Part shown: positions 34,890-43,873 of the stretch, piece by piece
Layout: each line of letters opens with the position of its first letter
Numbering within the stretch: the first letter of the stretch is position 1
From: Sediminibacillus halophilus
GTDB lineage: Bacteria > Bacillota > Bacilli > Bacillales > Amphibacillaceae
Reading direction: 5' to 3'
Assembly: GCF_900103695.1 (NCBI RefSeq)
Contig: NZ_FNHF01000003.1
Span: 310,001 to 374,000 of the forward strand
DNA length: 64,000 bases
Made by a program: the position numbers and the translations under genes
Notes under the pieces: model-generated
What the model was told of the DNA's origin: nothing
Database searches by the model: none
What the model saw: the letters and a program-made list of their open reading frames with translations, nothing else

Positions 34890-35447
34890 ATGAATCTTTC
34901 TGAATTGATGAAAGACCGACGTTCCATTCAGCTTTATGAGGACCGTCCTGTACCATTGGACGAATTGAAACAAATGTTGGAAGCAGCAGTTTGGGTGCCG
35001 AATCATAAAATGACCCAGCCATGGCGGTTTACATTTGTCCATGGCGAATCGCTTAAAAAAGTCGCCGAAATCAACCGCAAGTTGGGCGAGAAAGGTACTG
35101 ATCCTGAAGAGCGCAAAGTAAATGGAGAAAAGGCTTACCAGAAAATAGCCAACGTACCAGCCTTGTTGATTGTCACGATTAAAGAAAACCACAATCCGAA
35201 ATTCCGTGAAGAAGATTATGCTGCCACAAGTTGTGTGATTCAGAACTTCAGTCTGCTTGCCTGGGAAAAAGGAATCGGCATGATTTGGAAGACAGGTGCT
35301 CTTACCATGGAGGATGAATTTCGGGAGGCAGTAGGTGTAAACCCTGGAGAAAGAGTGGCAGGAATGTTGCAAATCGGTTACCCCGCAAAAGTACCAAAAC
35401 CAAGACCGAGAGCGGATGTTCAACAACTAATTACAGAATTAGATTGA
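34890..35447 (+). CDS. Nitroreductase-family flavoprotein under Fur control
   Basis: 185 residues; AAGGGGAGAG before the ATG. FMN-binding motifs of the family: DRRSIQLYEDRPV near 9-21 (RRSI-type), AAVWVPNHKMTQPWRF near 31-46 and GIGMIWKTGAL near 129. The compact form resembles Bacillus YfhC/YdjA-type oxidoreductases. The exact Fur box shows expression under iron limitation, so a role in reducing iron-siderophore or in flavin redox during iron stress is possible. It is a single gene with its own terminator. Confidence 0.87.
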   Translation: MNLSELMKDRRSIQLYEDRPVPLDELKQMLEAAVWVPNHKMTQPWRFTFVHGESLKKVAEINRKLGEKGTDPEERKVNGEKAYQKIANVPALLIVTIKENHNPKFREEDYAATSCVIQNFSLLAWEKGIGMIWKTGALTMEDEFREAVGVNPGERVAGMLQIGYPAKVPKPRPRADVQQLITELD

Positions 35448-35451
35448 GTCG

Positions 35452-35480
35452 AAGAGCGGCAGAGATGCTGCTCTTTTTTT
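35452..35480 (+). terminator. Intrinsic terminator after the nitroreductase gene
   Basis: AGAGCGGCA pairs with TGCTGCTCT and is followed by seven T. Confidence 0.9.
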
Positions 35481-35546
35481 ATGCAAAATTATATGCAGAA
35501 GCGCGTATGAAAAGCTTTTCATCTCTTAATAAAGTCAATCCGTGCC

Positions 35547-35705
35547 ATGAATATCGGAGTGGAAGGCACAGCAATGGAGGACTTCCAGCATGAGTATAAT
35601 CAAAATTTCGTGACGGAGGCCTTGAGTTCCTTTACAGAGGAAGAACTTCAATCCAGCTGCCGTTTTGTTTTCCCCGGAATTGGCAGGGTTAGAAGCACCG
35701 AGTAG
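35547..35705 (+). pseudogene. Possible remnant of a MarR-like regulator
   Basis: A 52-codon frame contains FVTEALSSFTEEELQ, which resembles the C-terminal helix of MarR-family regulators, followed by unrelated residues and a stop. There is no ribosome site at its ATG and no N-terminal domain upstream. Low certainty. Confidence 0.3.
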
Positions 35706-35741
35706 TTTGTCACTACCAATAACAAAAATCGATTAAAAAAA

Positions 35742-35776
35742 TGGAAGACCAGCAGCGGGAGGTAGCTGGTCTTCCA
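35742..35776 (-). terminator. Terminator on the minus strand with no gene upstream
   Basis: TGGAAGACCAGC pairs with GCTGGTCTTCCA (12 bp); the T run is on the minus strand (complement of AAAAAAA at 35735-35741). No minus-strand gene enters it, so it may end a small RNA or be a relic. Confidence 0.75.
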
Positions 35777-36358
35777 TCACAAAGGGGTATTCACTGTTAG
35801 TTTAACCATTCAATGCTAAGGGAGTATGAATTTTCCATAAAGAAATTGTAAAGTTGCTAGAAAAACAACTAGCTCATCTATGCAACGATAATTCGCGCTA
35901 GTACGGGTTTTTGCTTTTAGTATTGTAATAGATTGAAGGATTAAGACGCATTAGTAAATGGCTCCAATGTAAATCCTTCTACTGTGTTTCTCCCTTTTTC
36001 AAGAAAGTTTAACCATCTCGATAAGTTTTAACTCCCATCAGACGACGGTAATTGAAAGTAGTGTTTAAAAAAAAGAGATAACCTATCTTTTTTAAGGAAA
36101 ATCAAGGGTTGTTTTCCTATTTTTCTATGCTATTAACATATAATTTATCTAGCAAAAAGGTCCCTTCTCACTATTAAACCTGTTTTTTTTTACATTTTCA
36201 TGTATAAAAACCGGGATTATTGCCCCACAATTACAAATATGACAAGTCTATGATAAAGGGTTACTTTTGTAATTTACTCTTAATTAGGCTGTAACCACAA
36301 CACTATTTTGTATGTGTTACTATAAGGCTTGTCAGAAATTTTGAGGAGGGAAACACAG

Positions 36359-37156
36359 ATGAAGAAATTCGTAGTATCTCTAGCTACAGGGCTTGTTATT
36401 GCAGGGACAGCTGCAACATCTGCATCCGCCGAAGACTATCAAGTAGAGTCAGGCGATACGCTTTGGGGCATCGCCAATGACCATGAAGTATCTGTTGAGA
36501 CGTTAAGAGATCTCAATGAGTTGGACACAGATATTATCTACCCAGGACAAGATTTAGAAATAGATAAAGCAGACACTTACACTGTTAAAGAAGGGGACAC
36601 GCTATTCGGCATCGCAAACGAATACGGCGTGAGCGTTTCGGAATTGAAAGATTGGAACAATCTATCATCTTCCGTTATTCTACCAGCACAAGAATTATTT
36701 GTGGAAGAAACCAATAATCTTGATGTTATCCCACAAGTAGAAAACGAGACAGTAGATAGGGAAACAGCAAAGGAAACCGATACGGACAAAGCCGCAGAAC
36801 CGGAAGAAAACAAAACAGAGCCAGCAGCATCGAAACCAGCACCAGAATCTAAACAGGAAGCAGACGGCAAAGTGGTAACTGTTGAGTCTACTGCCTATAC
36901 TTCTGATTGTGCTGGATGCTCGGGAATCACCGCCACCGGCGTCAACTTAAATGAAAATCCAAATGCGAAAGTTATTGCAGTTGATCCGAAAGTGATTCCG
37001 TTAGGTTCCAGGGTTTATGTAGAAGGTTACGGCGAAGCAATCGCGGCAGATACCGGCGGAGCAATCCAAGGAAATCGCGTGGACCTTCACGTACCAACAA
37101 AATCAGAAGCATATGACTGGGGCAGAAGAACCGTAGAAGTTACGATTCTTGATTAA
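36359..37156 (+). CDS. yocH: Secreted LysM/3D-domain wall protein, YocH-like
   Basis: 265 residues; ATG at 36359 after GAGGAGGG. Signal peptide to about residue 24 (cleavage after SASA). LysM repeats at about 26-69 and 73-115 bind peptidoglycan; a Glu/Lys/Ala-rich linker (about 118-172) follows; the C-terminal 3D domain (about 174-265) has IAVDPKVIPLGSRVYVEGYG and AADTGGAIQGNRVD with the three aspartates. This is the layout of B. subtilis YocH, a muralytic or wall-associated protein. A long AT-rich leader precedes it; no certain WalR site was found. Confidence 0.9.
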   Translation: MKKFVVSLATGLVIAGTAATSASAEDYQVESGDTLWGIANDHEVSVETLRDLNELDTDIIYPGQDLEIDKADTYTVKEGDTLFGIANEYGVSVSELKDWNNLSSSVILPAQELFVEETNNLDVIPQVENETVDRETAKETDTDKAAEPEENKTEPAASKPAPESKQEADGKVVTVESTAYTSDCAGCSGITATGVNLNENPNAKVIAVDPKVIPLGSRVYVEGYGEAIAADTGGAIQGNRVDLHVPTKSEAYDWGRRTVEVTILD

Positions 37157-37172
37157 TTCCCTGTAATAAGCA

Positions 37173-37207
37173 AAAAGCAGAAGCGATGCAGCGCTTCTGC
37201 TTTTTTT
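37173..37207 (+). terminator. Intrinsic terminator after the YocH-like gene
   Basis: AAAAGCAGAAGCG pairs with CGCTTCTGCTTTT; T run follows. Confidence 0.93.
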
Positions 37208-37284
37208 ATACCTGTATTTTCTGATGCAGCTTGCGCCAATAATATGGTGGCCAAAACCAACTCTCTCTATTATATAAACTGGAA

Positions 37285-37416
37285 TTAATTGAGTAATTGG
37301 GTTCCTTTGTCAGCTTCCATCTCTACTTCCCCATCTGGACTGACCGTTTGTACATAACCTACTACACCGAAGCTAATAATCAACATAAGAAACAAGATGA
37401 TTAACAGTTTCTTCAC
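37285..37416 (-). CDS. Small single-pass membrane/secreted peptide
   Basis: 43 residues if it starts at GTG 37416, which has AGGGGGAG at eight bases; an ATG two codons earlier overlaps that site. It reads MKKLLIILFLMLIISFGVVG, then an acidic tail VSPDGEVEMEADKGTQLLN that would face outside. The basic N-terminus, one hydrophobic helix and intact ribosome site favour a real gene. It is convergent with the YocH-like gene and divergent from the helicase. Family not recognised. Confidence 0.6.
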   Translation of the reverse strand: MKKLLIILFLMLIISFGVVGYVQTVSPDGEVEMEADKGTQLLN

Positions 37417-37648
37417 TACCATTCTCCCCCTGTTGAATTCTTACTATTATTGTAAATCATCCACCTATCCTTTTTCTATAGTAAATTCTAACAATCTTCG
37501 ATAAAATTCTTACAATATTGTAAGAATGTTTATATATTCGTACCAGGAGGTTAAAATAGCTATAGTAAAGAAAAAGAATTACCCTGCGGTTAAGCGAAAG
37601 TACTGCAGGGAAGACTTTCAAGTAAAACCGATTGAAGAGGTGAAAAGG

Positions 37649-38758
37649 TTGGCGACATTTTCTTCGCTTGGTGTTTCAGCCGAGCTGACAAATATTTTAA
37701 AGGATCATGGTATTTATGAACCGACTCCCATACAGGAACAGGCAATTCCGATACTTCATGAAGGGCAGGATGTCATTGCTCAGGCCCAGACAGGAACTGG
37801 TAAAACACTTGCTTTTGTACTGCCGATACTGGAACAAATACAGCCGGACGGCTATGCCCCGCAAGCATTAATTGTCACACCGACACGGGAATTGGCCCTG
37901 CAAATAACGAGTGAACTGAATAAATTAACGGAACATCTTACCGGAATACATACTTTGGCCGTTTACGGCGGACAGGATATTCAAGGCCAGTTGAATAAGC
38001 TGGAAAAACAGGTGAATATTGTGGTCGCAACGCCAGGCAGGCTGCTGGATCACCTTCGCAGGGGCACCGTTTCCCTTTCTGAAGTTTCCCTGTTTGTTTT
38101 GGATGAAGCGGACCAGATGCTGCAATTCGGTTTTATGCCAGAGATAAAAGAAATCATCGGACAACTGCCAGAGCGGCGGCAGACAATGCTTTTTTCCGCT
38201 ACGATGCCTGACGAGGTGAGAGCACTGGCAAAAAGGTATATGACCAGTCCCCGAAATGTTAAGGTGAGGGGAAGCGATACAACCCTGGAAGGCATCAAGC
38301 AAATGGTAATTGAAACGACAGATAGGGAAAAGCAGGATAAACTGCGCACTGTTCTGGATCAGTTCCGACCTTTCCTGGCTGTGATCTTTTGCCGCACAAA
38401 ACGGAGGGCGGCTAAGCTAAACGCCGCTTTGCAAAGCCATGGTTATTTGTCCGATGAACTGCATGGCGACCTTTCGCAATCGAAACGGGAAAAGGCGATG
38501 AAACGGTTTCGGGAGATGAAAACACAATTTCTAGTGGCGACGGATGTGGCTGCGAGGGGTCTGGATGTAGAAGGAGTCACCCATGTAATAAATTACGATA
38601 TTCCAGAAGACACCGAGAGCTATATCCATCGTATCGGCCGGACTGGCCGTGCAGGCAGTGAAGGGCTGGCAATCACCTTTGTGGCACCAAAGGACCGGAA
38701 ATATTTGCAGGCAATCGAACGGGATTTAAAGGGCAGAATTAAACGGAAGGAAATATAA
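37649..38758 (+). CDS. DEAD-box RNA helicase
   Basis: 369 residues from TTG 37649, which follows GAGGTGAAAAGG; the frame extends to 37526 but the extra 41 residues have no helicase homology. All core motifs are present: Q motif PTPIQEQAI near 26, Walker A AQTGTGKT near 46, [19 protein letters not shown] in LDEADQM, SAT, then RGLDV and [10 protein letters not shown] near the C-terminus. There is no long RGG or basic tail beyond KGRIKRKEI, so it is a minimal RhlE/CshA-type helicase for RNA remodelling. The start codon choice is the main uncertainty. The next gene begins 22 bp later and may be cotranscribed. Confidence 0.9.
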   Translation: MATFSSLGVSAELTNILKDHGIYEPTPIQEQAIPILHEGQDVIAQAQTGTGKTLAFVLPILEQIQPDGYAPQALIVTPTRELALQITSELNKLTEHLTGIHTLAVYGGQDIQGQLNKLEKQVNIVVATPGRLLDHLRRGTVSLSEVSLFVLDEADQMLQFGFMPEIKEIIGQLPERRQTMLFSATMPDEVRALAKRYMTSPRNVKVRGSDTTLEGIKQMVIETTDREKQDKLRTVLDQFRPFLAVIFCRTKRRAAKLNAALQSHGYLSDELHGDLSQSKREKAMKRFREMKTQFLVATDVAARGLDVEGVTHVINYDIPEDTESYIHRIGRTGRAGSEGLAITFVAPKDRKYLQAIERDLKGRIKRKEI

Positions 38759-38780
38759 GAACAAGAAGGGGAAGAAAAAA

Positions 38781-39335
38781 GTGTTACCATATTCCAACCG
38801 TTCTATCAGTCTTGAATATGCCGATCTAAGCGCGCTTTATATAGCTGGGGACAAGATGTATCCAGGAACGAAGATTGCCATGGAACCTGGAGACATTCTT
38901 TATTCAGCCAAAGGAATGTCCACTTTTATGGTCGGGCATGTCGGAATGGTGGGACATGACCAGCTTGTCTATCATTCCCATCCCAAAGGTGGTTTTTATG
39001 AAGAATTGGCGGTTTATTTGTCACGGCACAAGTTCGGTACCGAATTAACGATTTACCGACCAGTGAGGGGGGCGGAAGACGCTGCTCAGTGGGTAGGGGA
39101 TCATATCACCCGGATAAAACGATATATCTTTGACCCCCGCTTGAATACGTTAGCTACTAATTACTGTTCCAAATTCATATGGCAAGCGTTTTGGTACTCA
39201 GGGTATGGCGACGTGACCGGCAGAAAGCGTCAGGACAAACAACTGGCATGGATCTACCCGATGACGATTAAACAAGCCGGTAATTTAGAACAGTTGGCGG
39301 TTGTAAGGTTGGAACGGGCCAGGCAAAAGGGTTGA
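38781..39335 (+). CDS. YiiX/NlpC-P60-like permuted papain-fold hydrolase
   Basis: 184 residues with a GTG start after AAGAAGGGGAAG. The permuted papain layout is visible: histidine in VGHVGMVGHDQLVYHS (about 51-66) comes before the cysteine in TNYCSKFIWQAFW (about 126). No signal peptide. Family members cleave amide or ester bonds and act on wall peptides, lipids or modified proteins; the target is unknown. It is 22 bp behind the DEAD-box gene. A second hydrolase of the same fold is at 63346. Confidence 0.72.
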   Translation: MLPYSNRSISLEYADLSALYIAGDKMYPGTKIAMEPGDILYSAKGMSTFMVGHVGMVGHDQLVYHSHPKGGFYEELAVYLSRHKFGTELTIYRPVRGAEDAAQWVGDHITRIKRYIFDPRLNTLATNYCSKFIWQAFWYSGYGDVTGRKRQDKQLAWIYPMTIKQAGNLEQLAVVRLERARQKG

Positions 39336-39418
39336 ATAAATACCGCAGACGGCGAAGAAATAGGACTTTTAAAGAGCGGGAATTTTCAAATAACTAATAA
39401 AAATTTGTGTTATTATTA

Positions 39419-39447
39419 TTGACAAATAAAAAATACCGTACTATGAT
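39419..39447 (+). promoter_or_regulatory. Promoter of the trp operon
   Basis: TTGACA at 39419-39424, 17-bp spacer, TATGAT at 39442-39447. Confidence 0.87.
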
Positions 39448-39459
39448 TATAAACAATAA

Positions 39460-39736
39460 TTCAATGAGCTTTGGCGAAGACGAAGAATAGTAGCACATAC
39501 TGGACGTTATAGAGAGCTGGTGGCAGCTGGAAACCAGTACGTCGGTTGTGTGAATGGACTTCTGAGCCCCAAACCGAACTTTACGGAACAGTAGGCTTTG
39601 GCGGATGACCCAACGTTAAAAGGGCAGGTACAGACTTTGGTCTGTACGTCAGAGTGGCTGTTTTCTTAAATAGCTAAAAAGGTGGTACCACGGGTTTCCT
39701 CGTCCTTTATGGAGAGGAAGCCCGTTTTTTATACGT
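39460..39736 (+). promoter_or_regulatory. Tryptophan T-box riboswitch 1
   Basis: Stem I shows GAAGAATAGTAG, AGAGAGCTGGTGGCAGCTGG and GAATGGACTTCTGAG. The specifier codon UGG (Trp) is at 39555-39557. The T-box AAAGGTGGTACCACG is at about 39678-39692, followed by the terminator stem CGGGTTTCCTC/GAGGAAGCCCG (39691-39724) with a T run. Uncharged tRNA-Trp should stabilise the antiterminator. Confidence 0.93.
39691..39731 (+). terminator. Terminator of T-box 1
   Basis: CGGGTTTCCTC pairs with GAGGAAGCCCG, then TTTTTT. Confidence 0.9.
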
Positions 39737-39764
39737 TTCAAACAATTTTATATACGCTTAAATC

Positions 39765-40038
39765 GCCGAGTAAGAAGAGTAAGTTTTTTGATTTCTTCAA
39801 GAGAGCCGGGGCTGGTGGAATCCTGGCAGAATAAAAAAGCCGAATGGCCTTACGAGAGTTTTTCCGAAATAAGAGTAGGAAAAAACGTCATTCCCACGTT
39901 ACAGGGATAGAGTATCGGATGAATGGTTCATTCCTCCCGTACTCGAAAAAGCGGAAGGAGAATCCTTCAATAGTGGTGGCACCGCGGCAGAAACCGTCCC
40001 CTATAAACACAAATAGTTGTGTTTATAGGGGTTTTTTA
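39765..40038 (+). promoter_or_regulatory. Tryptophan T-box riboswitch 2
   Basis: A second complete leader: AAGAAGAGTAAG, AGAGAGCCGGGGCTGGTGG, specifier UGG at 39845-39847 in GCCGAATGGCC, the T-box AATAGTGGTGGCACCGCGG at about 39969-39987, and a very stable terminator. No promoter lies between the two, so both must be read through for trp expression. Confidence 0.9.
39998..40037 (+). terminator. Terminator of T-box 2
   Basis: CCCCTATAAACACAA (39998-40012) pairs perfectly with TTGTGTTTATAGGGG (40017-40031), followed by six T; 15-bp stem. Confidence 0.95.
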
Positions 40039-40080
40039 TTTATCAGCTACATTCATTACAAACAGAGGGAGCGTGTGAAA

Positions 40081-41493
40081 ATGACGGTGAAGACAAATAC
40101 CCCGGTATATAAACAAATGCAAGTGAATGGAGATACACTGACGCCGATATCCGTGTTCAAACGAATGAAGGGAGATCGCAAATTTTTACTGGAAAGCCTG
40201 GCAAGTGAGTCGGAAAAAGGAAGGTACTCTTTTTTGGGTGCAGACCCATATAAGGAGATCATCGGGAATGGCAATCAGGCATTTATCAAACATCCTCTCT
40301 CCGGTGAAGCTTCAATAGAAGACGGCAGGCCGCTTGAGGTGGCAAAACAGCATCTGGAGGGAGAGGAGCTGCCGCTTCCGTTTCCGTTTTACGGAGGTGC
40401 GGTCGGTTACATCGGCTATGACGCGATTCGGCAATACGAAGATATTGGAGATGTGGCAAACGATGAAATAGCGATGCCAGATATGCACTTGCTGTTTTAT
40501 CAGGACATAATTGTCTTCGACCACCTCCACCACACCGTTTCGCTCGTCGCGATCGACATGACAAGGGAACGAACGGAACAGCAGCTCGAGCAGAAATTAG
40601 CTGAGTTGAAACAAATGATTTCGTTGGAAAAGGAGGAAGCATCAGCCCTCTTGGGTCCGGTCGAGTTTACCCCGGAACTCGATAAACAGGAGTTTATGAA
40701 AAGAGTTGAGCTGGCCAAACAGCATATCGTCGATGGAGACATCTTCCAGGTAGTCTTATCACAGCGTATGAAGGCAGCTTTCGATGCTGATCCTTTTACT
40801 TTTTACAGGCACCTGCGCCGGGCAAATCCCTCTCCGTATATGTTTTATCTCGACTTTGAGGAGTACATTGTCCTCGGTGCTTCCCCGGAAAGCTTGATTA
40901 AAACGAAAGGTGACCAAGTCATCACCAATCCGATTGCGGGAACCCGGCGGCGGGGCCGGACAACAGCAGAGGATGACAAATTGGCAGGAGAATTGGTTAC
41001 AGACGAAAAAGAGCTCGCCGAACATAAAATGCTGGTGGACCTAAGCAGAAATGATCTGGGAAGAGTTTGCCAGGTTGGGTCGATCACGATTCCGAAGTAT
41101 ATGACAATTGAACGATACCAGCATGTGATGCATATTGTTTCGGAAGTACAAGGTACCCTTCTGGCAGGCTATAGCGGGCTGGATGCACTGGCGGCGACAC
41201 TCCCGGCAGGTACAGTGTCCGGGGCCCCGAAAATTCGGGCGATGCAAATCATTAATGAACTGGAACAGGAAAGACGCGGAGTGTATGCCGGAGCGGTTGG
41301 CTATTTGAATATGAACGGAGATGTTGACCTTGCCCTTGCTATCCGGACGATGGTCATCAAAGACAACAAGGCTTACGTACAGGCCGGTGCAGGAATTGTC
41401 TATGATTCCGATCCGGCAGCTGAATACCAGGAAACACTCAATAAAGCGAAATCATTATTGGAGGTAAACCAACATGATTTTATTAATCGATAA
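40081..41493 (+). CDS. trpE: Anthranilate synthase component I
   Basis: 470 residues from ATG 40081 after GAGGGAG; the same frame runs back into the T-box leader but that is not coding. Chorismate-binding motifs: DIFQVVLSQR near 222, GASPESL near 265, PIAGTRRRG near 283 and DLSRNDLGRVC near 322, GTVSGAPKIRAM near 380. The N-terminal tryptophan feedback element (LLES near 37, as in LLESLASE) is kept, so allosteric inhibition by tryptophan is likely. It makes anthranilate with TrpG, whose gene overlaps it by 20 bp. Confidence 0.97.
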   Translation: MTVKTNTPVYKQMQVNGDTLTPISVFKRMKGDRKFLLESLASESEKGRYSFLGADPYKEIIGNGNQAFIKHPLSGEASIEDGRPLEVAKQHLEGEELPLPFPFYGGAVGYIGYDAIRQYEDIGDVANDEIAMPDMHLLFYQDIIVFDHLHHTVSLVAIDMTRERTEQQLEQKLAELKQMISLEKEEASALLGPVEFTPELDKQEFMKRVELAKQHIVDGDIFQVVLSQRMKAAFDADPFTFYRHLRRANPSPYMFYLDFEEYIVLGASPESLIKTKGDQVITNPIAGTRRRGRTTAEDDKLAGELVTDEKELAEHKMLVDLSRNDLGRVCQVGSITIPKYMTIERYQHVMHIVSEVQGTLLAGYSGLDALAATLPAGTVSGAPKIRAMQIINELEQERRGVYAGAVGYLNMNGDVDLALAIRTMVIKDNKAYVQAGAGIVYDSDPAAEYQETLNKAKSLLEVNQHDFINR

Positions 41494-42076
41494 CTATGAC
41501 TCATTTACGTATAACCTGTTTCAATACATTTCCGAATTAGGTGAAGCTGTAAAGGTTGTCCGTAACGATGCTCTGGAGGTGGCGGATATTCAAAGGCTGA
41601 ACCCGGAGGCAATCGTGTTGTCACCGGGCCCCGGGACTCCTGGAGAAGCCGGTATATGTGTGGAGACGGTACAGCGGTTTGCCGGCAAAATACCGATACT
41701 TGGCATATGTCTCGGGCATCAGGCAATAGGGGAGGCCTTCGGAGGCTCAGTTATTCATGCCAGGCGGGTAATGCACGGCAAGACATCGATTATAGCCCAT
41801 ACGGGAACCCAGCTTTTTGCCGGTTTTCCCGACAAGCTTGAAGTGATGCGATACCATTCGCTGGTCGTGGAGAAGGCGTCCGTTCCGGCATCCCTGAAAG
41901 TTACGGCTACTGCCGAGGACGACGGGGAAATCATGGCAATCCAGCACCATACTTTGCCGGTTTACGGGCTGCAGTTCCATCCTGAATCGATAGGTACGGA
42001 AACAGGAAAGGCGATACTTCGGAATTTCTTTTCGATTACACGTAAGGAGGATGTATATGAAACGGTATCTCGATAA
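41474..42076 (+). CDS. trpG: Anthranilate synthase component II (glutamine amidotransferase)
   Basis: 200 residues. Class I amidotransferase: oxyanion loop SPGPGTPGEAG near 50, nucleophile cysteine in GICLGHQAIGEAFGG (about C79), and catalytic HPES near 168. Its place inside the trp operon, overlapping trpE, favours a dedicated TrpG. In B. subtilis this subunit is instead encoded in the folate operon and shared; a shared role with PabB cannot be excluded here. Confidence 0.94.
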   Translation: MILLIDNYDSFTYNLFQYISELGEAVKVVRNDALEVADIQRLNPEAIVLSPGPGTPGEAGICVETVQRFAGKIPILGICLGHQAIGEAFGGSVIHARRVMHGKTSIIAHTGTQLFAGFPDKLEVMRYHSLVVEKASVPASLKVTATAEDDGEIMAIQHHTLPVYGLQFHPESIGTETGKAILRNFFSITRKEDVYETVSR

Positions 42077-43085
42077 GTTGATGCAACAGGAAACATTGAG
42101 CCAGCAGGAAATGGAGCAGGCAGCACAGGAAATCTTCCACGACAATACGTCTGAGACAGAAATTGGTGCATTCTTGACCGCCTTGAAAATAAAAGGAGAA
42201 CAGGCTGGAGAAATCGCAGGACTTGTGAAGGTCATTCGGGAAAAATCGATTGCCGCTACCGATGGAATAAGCGGGGTGATGGATAACTGCGGAACAGGAG
42301 GAGATGGTTCTCACAGCTTTAACATCAGTACTACTTCCGCTTTTGTAATTGCCGGAGCGGGAATCCCTGTCGCCAAACATGGAAACCGCAGTGTTTCCAG
42401 TAAAACTGGAAGCGCCGATGTACTGGAAGAGCTCGGAGTTTCACTCGATTTGACGAAGCGGCAAATGCAGGAAGTACTCAGGGACAACGGAATTGCCTTT
42501 TTGTTTGCCCCGCATGTGCATCCTTCTCTAAAGAAAATCATGAAGGTACGGAAAAACCTGCAAATCCCGACGATATTCAACCTTATTGGCCCGTTGACAA
42601 ATCCGGTAACGCTAGAAACCCAGCTGCTCGGCATATACAGCCGGGAGATGCTGGAAATGATGGCTTCTGCCCTGCATCGCCTGGGCAGAAAACGGGCGTT
42701 GGTTGTCAACGGAGCGGGTTATATGGATGAAGCCTCACTGGCTGGTGAAAATCATTTGGTATTGATGGAGAAAGGCGAACTGATTCCGTTTACGTTACAT
42801 CCAGAAGAAGTCGGGCTGCCCGTTTATCCAAATGCCGAAATCCGCGGGGGAGATGCCAAAGCAAATGCGGATATTTTGTATCGCGTGCTAAGAGGAGAAC
42901 CGGGTGCATATCGGGATACTGTTGTTTTCAATGCCGGACTGGCTATTCTGGCTAACGGCAAAGCGGCCACTGTCCAGGAGGGCGTGGCGTTGGCTAAGGA
43001 AAGTATCGATTCGGGAGCAGCATTGACTAAGTTGAAGAATTTGATTGCATACAGTAACAAAGCGAAACAGGAGGTGGTCGGCTGA
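42057..43085 (+). CDS. trpD: Anthranilate phosphoribosyltransferase
   Basis: 342 residues; ATG 42057 is better spaced from AAGGAGG than the ATG at 42051. PRPP-binding DNCGTGGDGSHSFNIST near 76-92 and KHGNRSVSSKTGSADVLE near 105-122 are exact for TrpD. It adds a ribose-phosphate to anthranilate. It overlaps trpG by 20 bp and trpC by one base. Confidence 0.96.
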   Translation: MKRYLDKLMQQETLSQQEMEQAAQEIFHDNTSETEIGAFLTALKIKGEQAGEIAGLVKVIREKSIAATDGISGVMDNCGTGGDGSHSFNISTTSAFVIAGAGIPVAKHGNRSVSSKTGSADVLEELGVSLDLTKRQMQEVLRDNGIAFLFAPHVHPSLKKIMKVRKNLQIPTIFNLIGPLTNPVTLETQLLGIYSREMLEMMASALHRLGRKRALVVNGAGYMDEASLAGENHLVLMEKGELIPFTLHPEEVGLPVYPNAEIRGGDAKANADILYRVLRGEPGAYRDTVVFNAGLAILANGKAATVQEGVALAKESIDSGAALTKLKNLIAYSNKAKQEVVG

Positions 43086-43861
43086 TGACTATTCTGGATG
43101 AAATTTTGGCAGAAAAAGTAAAGGAAGTTGCGCAACTGAAACATAGCTACCATCCGGCATCTCGTGCATCTGTGTCAGCGAAACGCTCTTTATATGATAG
43201 GTTTATCCAAGCTGAAACGGTAAGCATCATTGCCGAAATAAAGCGGGCTTCCCCTTCCAAGGGAGTGATTAACACTGCCGTAAACCCGCCAGAGCAGGCT
43301 CAAGAGTATGCCGAAAATGGGGCGGGTGCCATTTCAATTTTGACTGATCGGCCATTTTTTCAAGGTACCATGCTCGATTTGGAAGCTGTACGTGGGAAAG
43401 TTGAGGTGCCAATCCTAAACAAAGACTTTATAATCGATGAAATTCAAATCGACCGGGCAAAAGATTATGGAGCAGATGTTATCTTGCTGATTGCTGCGGC
43501 TCTGCCCAAAAAACGACTGGACGCATTGTATCAGTACGCAAAGGCGAAAGACCTCGATGTCCTGCTGGAGGTGCATAACGAGGAAGAACTGAAAACAGCT
43601 AAAAGTGTAGGGGCGGAAATCATCGGAATTAATAATCGTGATCTAAAAACGTTTGAAGTGGATATTGGGGTTACAGAACATCTAGCCTCGCAAATCAAGA
43701 ATCCAGAAACGTTGATTATCAGTGAAAGTGGGTTTCGTCACAGAGCGGATGTAGAAAGGGTCCGGCAGCATGGTGTCAAAGGTATATTGGTTGGAGAAAC
43801 GATGATGCGTTCAGGAAACTTAGCGCAGACATTTTCGGACTTGCGAGTGCCGCAGTTGTAG
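43085..43861 (+). CDS. trpC: Indole-3-glycerol phosphate synthase
   Basis: 258 residues. TIM-barrel with AEIKRASPSKG near 50-60, NKDFIIDEIQI near 111, and INNRDLKTFEVD near 180, plus SESGFRHRADV. Its ATG shares one base with the trpD stop (TGATG), indicating translational coupling. It closes the indole ring with loss of CO2. Confidence 0.96.
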   Translation: MTILDEILAEKVKEVAQLKHSYHPASRASVSAKRSLYDRFIQAETVSIIAEIKRASPSKGVINTAVNPPEQAQEYAENGAGAISILTDRPFFQGTMLDLEAVRGKVEVPILNKDFIIDEIQIDRAKDYGADVILLIAAALPKKRLDALYQYAKAKDLDVLLEVHNEEELKTAKSVGAEIIGINNRDLKTFEVDIGVTEHLASQIKNPETLIISESGFRHRADVERVRQHGVKGILVGETMMRSGNLAQTFSDLRVPQL

Positions 43862-43873
43862 GAGGATGAAGGT

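Larger units (their letters stand above)
35481..36358. other. 880-bp region without a clear gene
   Basis: It holds a possible protein remnant (35547-35705), a terminator facing the minus strand (35742-35776) and a long AT-rich leader before the wall-protein gene. No repeat of the interspersed families is present. Confidence 0.5.

Noticed and set aside
36240-36358. Possible WalR (TGTWAH-N5-TGTWAH) site before the YocH-like gene
   Set aside because: TGTAA-like hexamers occur but none are paired with the required 5-bp gap.
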